Shown here: positions 56,376 to 64,000 of the stretch, one piece after another | Layout of the letters: the number at the start of each line of letters is the position of its first letter | Position numbering within the stretch: position 1 is the stretch's first letter | Source: Bugula neritina | Taxonomy: Eukaryota > Bryozoa > Gymnolaemata > Cheilostomatida > Bugulidae | Assembly (NCBI GenBank): GCA_964035545.1 | Contig: OZ037767.1 | Location: 19,105,628-19,169,627, forward strand | DNA length: 64,000 nucleotides | Reading direction: 5' to 3' | Translations under genes and position numbers: made by a program | The notes under the pieces: generated by a model | Told to the model about the DNA's origin: nothing | Database searches by the model: none | What the model saw: only the letters and a program-made list of their open reading frames with translations

Positions 56376-57111
56376 CCTACATACAAATAGAAATAATCAC
56401 AATTCAAAAAATAAATCAAAGAGGTTTAAGATATGACATTTAAACCAACAGCATAATCATTTTACTTTATAGCCTGCATAATACTAACAAAAGTTTATGG
56501 CAAATATGTTTGTGTGTATTGTACTGTACTTATGGCAATAATATATTTCTATTTATTTAGGTATATTACATGAAAAATGATACTCATATTCATAGTACTC
56601 AACATTTCAAAATCAATGACTCAAACTGAGATTTTCTTCAATATTCAATTCATATTCAAACTGTGAGTACTGCACTCGCTATCATAATCATAATGAGTAT
56701 CATTATGAGCATGGCTATCACTATCAGTGAATGAAAATTACTATTAGGCTACGTACAGTATTATAGGTAACCGTAAGTCAATTATACTATATCCCTTGCC
56801 AATATAATACTGCAGTACCACTTAAAAAATAATTGCCCCCACTAGGAATCGAACCGGAGACCTCTGGCTTGCAGTTAGCAAGTGTGCTAACCATTACACC
56901 ACGAGGACCACTGGGTAAACTCATTACACTACACCACTCATAGGAACACTATTGTTAAGTTGCTACCAGTACAGGTACTTCTATAAACTTTAATACTTCC
57001 TTGAGTCAAACATGAGACTGATACTAACGGATGACCATAATATAATTATTAACATTATCATTATAAGAAAAGTATTATTAAAAAAAGTATTATTTAAATA
57101 CCATACGTACC
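56376..57111 (-). other. Probable 5' UTR intron of gene B
   Basis: A strong donor, TTGAAG then GTACGTATGG, lies at 57111/57110 and the acceptor at 56377. Joining them would add a non-coding first exon ending at 57111, which puts the promoter near 57150-57300. A tRNA-like SINE copy sits inside this intron. No transcript data support it. Confidence 0.4.
56835..56908 (-). tRNA. tRNA-Val(AAC)-like sequence, probably SINE head or tRNA pseudogene
   Basis: Reads GTCCTCG TG GTGTAATGGTTAGCAC, then an anticodon arm ACTTG CTAACTG CAAGC (loop centre AAC), a variable AGGTC, a T-arm with TTCGATT, and TGGGGGC. The acceptor stem pairs in all seven positions (several G-T), the D stem in four and the anticodon stem in four of five, but the T stem has two mismatches. 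Similar decayed copies at 4842, 6086 and 51986 argue for a tRNA-derived SINE family rather than a working gene. Confidence 0.5.
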
Positions 57112-58376
57112 TTCAATTAAGAAAATTATCAAGTCAAGTTACTAAAAAGAGATTGTTAAACTCAGAGTTTATCACGCGCTGTAGCATTTGAATAACAAGT
57201 TAGCGAAGTGTATTGAGTGTTTGCAGCTGACAACGATTAGTTATCTGGGGAGTCCCCTTAGTTGGATTTTTTAACGAGGGAAGGGGATGGGATTGGGTGT
57301 ACTAAAATTAATGTTATAAGCTGCTGTTCAATAAGCTGGGAAATATTATACATCATTTCAATGCTGCTTTTATTGAACACACTTATTAGTTTAAGTTTTT
57401 TAATGGTGCTCAAGGGGCTATGCTTCACAAAACAATACTCGCTTTTGTAGTACATTGTGTCCGCGGAACAGGCTATGTGAAACCTGTGCAAAGGTACTCC
57501 TACCTCATTGAGTCATGCTTTGTTACGTTGTCATGGGGGGAATTCCCAGCTTAATAAAACACGCATCAAAGACTTCCCCGCTCGCCCGCATGATAAATGA
57601 TCATAACATTATTCTGTTTGATAAATCAGCAGTTAGCAGTTGAAGGCTGAAGCCTGTGCACTGTTTAGAGTTATACTGTTCTACCACGACATTTGAGATG
57701 GCTGCGCCTGGTAATTATAAAACAAAGCATAGAGTAATAAGCCATTAAATTAGGTAAAATTTTTATAATAAGTGTCCATTAACTAAATAATGCTGATTGA
57801 ACTGTTACTAAAGGCTACTGCATTTAGTCCTTTCAAATAATATTGCAGTGTTGCTGGTGCAACTTGCTACAGGCAGTATGCATGCTGCATGACTACAAAT
57901 GTAGTACATCATATAATGTGATTATTTAATAATGTTTCAATTTGGTGTGGTTGAGTACAGTATAATATAGCTTATGAGATAAAGTGAGAAATTTTAGCCT
58001 GAGCACTGTCATGCAACAAACAATTGCTACTTTGCAGGCTGTGCCTGCTAGAAAAGTACTTTAAAATATACAAGCCACAATTATCTTCACCAAACAGCTG
58101 CAATAAAATCATAACAACATGCAGGTACGCAAAAAACGCTCCTGTTAGAAAATTTGACTATATTTTACTTTCATTTTATCCATCTATATATTTTAATCCA
58201 TTGGCTTTACAACTTAACCGTGCAGCTTTTACACACATTTTTCCGTACATCTAGCATGTGTTTTTATTCTTGTTCTATCACATCTTAACATTTTACCTGA
58301 AGATTGTGTATATACAATGCACATGAAACTAAGAGTAATAAAGTGTTTTAAATCAAATTTTATCATTCGTTGCTTC

Positions 58377-58463
<87 letters not shown>

Positions 58464-60616
58464 TAGCCTGTCAGCTAGCAAGCCTGTAAATAATAATGTA
58501 CCCATAATTATATTGATAGATGATGTAGCTGCTTATTGATCATAGAGTAATCTCAGGCTAAACAATCACAATTAGGCAACACACATGCCACCCACAGAGC
58601 AATAATAAAGCAAGAACTTTAACTAAATTGAGAGTGAAATTAAAGATATTCGCAGTGAGGATGCCTTGACTAGTCACCATATTCAACATACTGGTGCACT
58701 GCCAGAACCATCATCGATTTGCATACATGTGCTGTTGATTCTAAATCTCCATTCAACTTAATATAAGCAATTATATTATTAATGCACGATTCAACATGTA
58801 AATGTTTTTTGCCATCTTCACACAATAGCAACTATGCATGATTAGTGCCAAGTTCTAACAGCATTGTTTGTGCCAGCTCATGTTCAAAAGGTGGGTGAAT
58901 TCAAGCAGCCATGGATCTGTACATTGAATGATAGCAAGCTGTAGTTAAGGCAGCTGCATGTTCACCCATCCTTCAGTACTAGAGAGTATTATAGTCTTTA
59001 GACTGCATATGAGCCTTTAAATTTAGATGATAGCTTGTGTCACTAATTGCATGTATATAGGGGGTTACCTTCCCTTGTTCATGATCCCAACACCTTTAAA
59101 GCATACCAAAAAGTAGAAAATGGCTTTTCTTAAACTATAGAAAGTAAATTAAGTTTATCCATCCTGAACTCCAAGTTGTACAACCCATGATTTAGAAAGC
59201 ACATTCATGTATTTGGACAGACAATTCCAAAACAAGTATAAGGACATTTTCTGAGAAAGTATGGTACTCATTTGTTAACATATGCTATAGCACACAGGCC
59301 ATAGATTTTACACAAGTATTGCTATTCATTTCTATAGCTTTTAGTTATATAAATACATAGTGATAAACTCCAGCTATACCTCAAAAACACCTTGACTTAT
59401 GTATCATCTAAATATCTAAATTATAAACACAATATATACGTATGTTGAATATGAGATGAAAGCTTTAATATTATCGATACTATAATATACACTATTAGCA
59501 TATCTATAATTATGTACATAATACCATTACTATAATATTATTATACACTTACAACATATACTATGTACATCATATAACCATTATTGTAATATACACTTAT
59601 AGCCTATTATATACACTTATAACACACTATGTACATAATATAATTACTATATAATATACACTTATAGCATATGCTAAGTACATTATATTATTCCTATAAT
59701 ATCATCAGATGTGGAGGCATTCTCAAGTATGTAATATCTACATAAATTGTCTCTATATACAAGCCACCAGAATTGAAAAGAAATATTATGTATAGTTGTT
59801 AATGTGTTTAGCTATCATCATAAACCTTTACATACATTTATGTTATGTTTATGTTATGTATGACAAACAGTATGTTAACTAATAATTTGTTACATATTAT
59901 TACAAGTCATTTAGTAAGCATAATATTATGAAAAAATATACTAAATATCATATTGAAAGACATCTATTCCGTAAAGTAATAAACATTTTATAAAGACATA
60001 ATATTATTTAATATATTGCATATATATTGAGCATTATTAACTGATAAAAATCAGGAAAAATGACTAAATGTTACACCAAATAACAATATATATTAAATAT
60101 AACTATAGATAATACAATAAAAATTATTGAGCAAATGATGTTATTTGTTTCTATGAATATAAACCAATGGCATATTATTTGCTTAGAAATTTAGAAATTG
60201 AACTGCAGAAAATGTGAATTCACATTGAAATGATTTTATTATAATACGCTAATAGGATTTTTGAGGTTACACATATGAGTGAATAAAATGGCTCACCAGG
60301 GTATTGACAGAAGAACTTGAGTCGTCAGAGTAATAATTAAAATAGACCATGTTTTCTTCCTTTTCATACTTTTTTTATTAAGTGAATTAAATTTAATCTA
60401 CAGAAACTACTTTAAGGAACTCACAATCCATTTGCACATATTAATGTATTTTAGCCTAATTGAATTTAATATACCACATAAATTATTTGAAAATTAAAAA
60501 CTTGCACCCTGCATTACAAAAGGTCTTACTAAATTTAACCACAGAATAAGTTCTGCAGTGAATTATACTGTGAAAAGTTTTATTTTATATCTCAATGTTA
60601 GTTATCAGCCAGTTGA
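57112..60616. other. Intergenic AT-rich DNA, no gene supported
   Basis: Short frames in all directions lack splice context or recognisable composition. It should hold the gene B promoter at the left. An (AT)n tract lies at 58380-58460. Confidence 0.5.
58380..58460. repeat. (AT)n microsatellite
   Basis: About 80 bases of alternating AT without interruption. Confidence 0.97.
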
Positions 60617-63600
60617 TTAAACACATTGAGTTAAGGTCATGGCTGCTTTGTGTAGCAATGCGGAAGGCTTTGGTCTCGGTGGGGAAGGTATACCAGGGGT
60701 AACACATACTGAGTACCTCATCAAGCCATTCTGCAACATTAAAAGTAGAGTTATTACAATATATGATCTAACCAAACATAAGAAAATGGGATCTTGTGTC
60801 AGCTATTACCTAAAAAATTAAATCAAAAATTGTAAAATTTAACTTTTTTATAGTAGCATGTAGCAAATCTCCCACAGGTGAGTTGTGTGCAACGTGCTTC
60901 CTCCATACCTTATGAATTCTGCTCTTACTAAATTCATGCATTATAGAACATGAGACGAGCTTAGACCCCTTTTTTGTTGCTTGTGAATGTGGGCATATTA
61001 TAAAAGCAAAATAGCAAAATTCACCTGATCTGGGGGTTAAATCTAATTCTATATACTTCATCACGAAAATTGAGCGAGGTGCAGAGGGAGCACTGTGTTC
61101 ATATGCAATACATGTACAAGTTTTTGATAAATTAGGCATAGCATACTTAAGTTATACCATCTTTTAATTAATATAAAATTCAGCATATATCGATGTTATG
61201 AATAAACTAATAATCACAAAGTAAATATAATATAAAGCATTGTTTTATTTGTATCATGCAACATCTAACAATTGAAAGCCAGTAAACGACCTTGTAACCT
61301 TTACTTTTTCACAAATACTGAGCTTGTATCTCAAATACCAAACATTCCAAAATTAGGTGAGTATAACCCAACTGTTGATATATAATGTTTTGGTTTTCTG
61401 GATAATATTGTTTTAGTTCTACATATTCATCATGTGTTTCCAGTACAACTTATGACCTATTAAGTGTGTTCATTAGACACCAGGAAAAAGCTTGTGCACC
61501 ACCGGACTTTGTGGTATAGCCTATATAGTACTACAAACACTAAACGCAAACAGCTGATAATTTGTATAAAATACCACAAACATCACAGTCATAACTAACA
61601 TGATATAAAGTATAAAATAACAAAAAAAAATAATTTTTGACTTTCAATTTATATTTCAAGCTCGGATTAATGACACCCATTCCACTATCAAACCACATAA
61701 ACTAGAAAATACTTTGCTAATGCTACAACAGCAAAACTTTAAAACCACTTGCACTAAAAGTAGTAGATTAAACTTTTTTAATTTAATCGTTAATAAACTA
61801 TTATAATGTGTTCGCTGCACTTTTCTGCCTCAATATTTTTAAGGAAAGAATAAAACCTTCTTACCCAACAGTTTTGGTCCTGCACTACACAAGGCACTTT
61901 GCTAATCATAAAGGCACTCATGTGATAGATGATTCGAACATTGGCCATTTTTCTGTGAATTAATGAAGTGGTACAGAGCTGCCCAGCCTCTGTTAGAAAC
62001 TGAAAAAAGAGCTTAAGTAATTAAAAGGACATATTTTTACTGTCATACGCCATTTAAAAGAATGTCCAGTACAGAATAGTTGGACAGAGATTATCACTTA
62101 TAGTTTTAGGCAAACAAAATCCTTGTCTTCTCACATCAAATGTGTCAATATCTCCTGCCAAAATAAAAGTCTATAATATTTGTGAGTATATTTCTCCAAT
62201 AAGGACATATCATGTCCTTATTGGAGAAATATACTCACAAAAATTTTGGCGTTTGAACTGATAACCACGAAATATTAGTGTCACAAATTCTACTTTATAA
62301 ACTGTTACTGTATATATATATATCTCTCTTTTGTTAATTTAGCCTACACTTGTATGGCACGCAAGTCTATTGCAAGTATTAATATGCAATAATTGTTTAC
62401 ATTCTTAGTCACTGTTTATTGGCTAATGAATAGTGCCTATTCTACATGAGTCATGCACAGTGTAGAATTTGGTAGTATTTTCAAGAGTTTTTCTGTTTAC
62501 TATAAATACTGAGGCAGTTGTGTTTACAAGTCAGTTCATTTAAGTTCATTTTCATAAGTTCATTTTCATAAGTTCATCTATGCATATCTTGCTGGAGAAA
62601 TAAAGTCGACTTATATTCACAACTCTATTTACTCTCAACTGGATTAGCAAGCTGTATGCTACTTGTCTATACACTTTTGACTACCAGATTTTTCGAACTC
62701 GTTACACTGCTACCAACAGTTTTGTGACAATTAGTTTAGCTAAAATGTATAGCAATAACAAAACTTTGACTTTTGCAGCTAACAAAAGTTTACACATGTG
62801 TGTAGAAATTTCATATGAGTTTTATGTGATGAAATGACTGATATACCAGTGCAAAATTTTTTGTTTGTTTCAGCGTTATTACTTTTTTTGCAAATTAGTT
62901 TTTTCCACTTCCGCTTCTGCAAATGCTCTAAGCAGTAGACATATGTAGCTGTGGAAACAGAGCAAGCATTAAAGGTAAATGCAAGCGGGTCATTTTACTT
63001 AATTTAGTAGGCCTACACATTAAAAACCTCCAGTTTTTAGCTATTTTTCACAATTTAGCTGCTACTGAAGATGGGTTTTTGCCCAAAGTCAGTAAAATAT
63101 TAATAAATACACCTAAATAATCAAAGTTATTTTTAATTTTGCTTGATTTCCCATGTTAACTTATTTATTTAGGTAATTTGGATTTCGAACCGTTACAAAA
63201 AACCGTAGCGGCCCGCAATCAGAAATAGATAAATAAATAAGAAAAACATAGGAAGTCAAACAAAATTAACAAGAACCCAAATTATTTAGGTGTATTTATT
63301 AATATCTTACTGATTCTGAGCAAAAACCCATGTTCATTAGCAGCCAAATTGTGAAAAATAGCTAAAAACTGGAGGTTTTTAATGTGTACTAAATTAAGTA
63401 AAATAACCCAAGTATCACTAGCTAGCAAATGTTCACTTACACTAACAATACATTGTGTGTAGCAGGTATGTATATAAGCTTTCGCTTTGTATCAAAACTC
63501 ATTTGATGTACTCCCATGCTTCAATTGAACATATAATATAGCAGTGGTATTCAAACTTTCAAACAAGTTTTTTTGCAATTGCTTCAACCGGATAATGCTG

Positions 63601-63870
63601 TGTGAGTGCTCATTCGAACTTGTTTTTGTGTGTGCTTGTAATCCCTTCACCATGGAGACTAGCACAGCCATGAAAGCTTGAAACTATCCATCCAATCACA
63701 TTCACTCTATTAGATTAGATACCATATTACACTTACATGAGCTATGTCCCTATATGTTATCGACTCTGGTTTCTTCCGCCACATCCTATGATCCTCTAAG
63801 CGGTTGACAGTTTGGATAACTGTACCTTTGACATTGCTATCATCTGACTTCAGCACCATATCATCAGAAG
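60617..63870 (-). CDS. Gene C: last three exons of an unrecognised protein gene
   Basis: Exons 63870-63737, 61999-61865 and 60730-60617 join in phase (both internal junctions fall between codons) and end with TAA at 60619-60617. Splice sites are good: AATGTAG/GTAAGTG, TTTTTTCAG/GTAAGA and TGTTGCAG. Together they encode about 126 residues including SDDMVLKSDDSNVKGT, ITYRDIAHFLTEAGQL, HRKMANVRIIYHMSAFM and a Pro-rich end PGIPSPPRPKPSALLHKA. I do not recognise the family; no motif suggests an enzyme. The upstream part should lie beyond the right edge, since the first exon seen starts with a split codon. The large intron 61999-63737 is full of repeats. Confidence 0.6.
62179..62241. repeat. Perfect hairpin, 30-bp arms with 3-nt loop
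   Basis: Left arm 62179-62208 (TTTGTGAGTATATTTCTCCA...) is the exact reverse complement of 62212-62241. Outside it GCCAAAAT (about 62157) and ATTTTGGC (about 62243) also form an inverted pair. Possible tiny foldback transposon. Confidence 0.9.
62332..62707 (+). repeat. Candidate solo LTR
   Basis: Begins TGTTAATTT, ends TCGTTACA, with a clear TATAAATACT at 62501, an initiator-like AGTCAGTTCA about 30 bases on, and AATAAAG at 62599, the order U3-R-U5. Matching target duplications were not found, so the borders are approximate. Confidence 0.42.
62987..63409. repeat. Large foldback element, arms of about 190 bp
   Basis: The left arm (ACATTAAAAACCTCCAG..., CACCTAAATAAT) and the right arm read backwards carry the same sequence with few differences, separated by about 50 bases. 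Whole structure about 420 bp, without coding capacity. A MITE-like or foldback transposon in the gene C intron. Confidence 0.85.
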
Positions 63871-64000
63871 CTACATTAGACAATCATTAGAAAAGCCTTT
63901 AATTACCTGATTGTTGAGACCACTAGTCAGCATCTGAGTTCTTAGAATGATATTCTAGTGAGAGAGAAAATCTTTACAACGCAAACATTTTGATTTTAGC

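Noticed and set aside
56189-56443. Ser/Thr-rich frame on +
   Set aside because: Antisense reading of the Arg/Gly-rich first exon of gene B.
60639-60821. Frame of 60 codons on + starting MAALCSNAEGFG
   Set aside because: Antisense of the last exon of gene C, whose splice sites and phase are better supported.

Overview
The window is nuclear DNA from an animal, most likely a marine invertebrate. The host DNA is AT-rich. Genes are split into many short exons with GT-AG introns, and the introns hold long (AT)n tracts, tRNA-derived SINE-like copies, foldbacks and LTR retrotransposons. There are no operons and no bacterial features. I cannot name the species or phylum from sequence alone.

The core is a convergent (tail-to-tail) pair of paralogous genes for ZNFX1-like proteins, meaning UPF1-type superfamily 1 helicases with NFX1-type zinc fingers. 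Gene A lies on + (about 3783-34100, 28 exons plus one probable cassette exon). Gene B lies on - (36419-56350, 29 coding exons, 1,716 codons plus stop when spliced by hand with all phases consistent). Both carry an intact helicase core ([36 protein letters not shown]), a cysteine/histidine finger array and a conserved C-terminal cysteine motif. I see no C-terminal RZ finger in either. The copies are well diverged except for a block covering helicase motifs II-IV, which is nearly identical at the DNA level and looks like gene conversion. ZNFX1 proteins are known for dsRNA sensing and antiviral defence in vertebrates and small-RNA inheritance in nematodes, so this is plausibly an innate-immunity or RNA-silencing locus.

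Layout: 1-1259 is the gag-protease part of an LTR retrotransposon running off the left edge on -, followed by its PBS and probable LTR. 3783-34100 is gene A. Its fifth visible intron holds a complete, apparently very young Ty3/Gypsy element (8524-15966, - strand) with identical 305-bp LTRs, a 4-bp target duplication, gag, pol and a third ORF encoding a zinc-finger protein. Its next intron holds a probable non-autonomous DNA transposon. 34101-36418 is the short gap between the two gene ends. 36419-57111 is gene B with a probable non-coding first exon. 57112-60616 has no gene I can support. 60617-63870 (-) holds the last three exons of an unrecognised gene, with a perfect hairpin, a candidate solo LTR and a large foldback in one intron.

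The most notable observations are: (1) a textbook programmed -1 frameshift signal between gag and pol of the Gypsy element (slippery GTTAAAC, 5-nt spacer, perfect 10-bp GC stem, possible pseudoknot); (2) two minisatellites that each begin inside the last coding bases of a helicase-gene exon and amplify the 5' splice site; (3) the conversion tract between the inverted paralogs; (4) tandem duplication of zinc-finger exons in gene A; and (5) two GC-AG introns in gene A.
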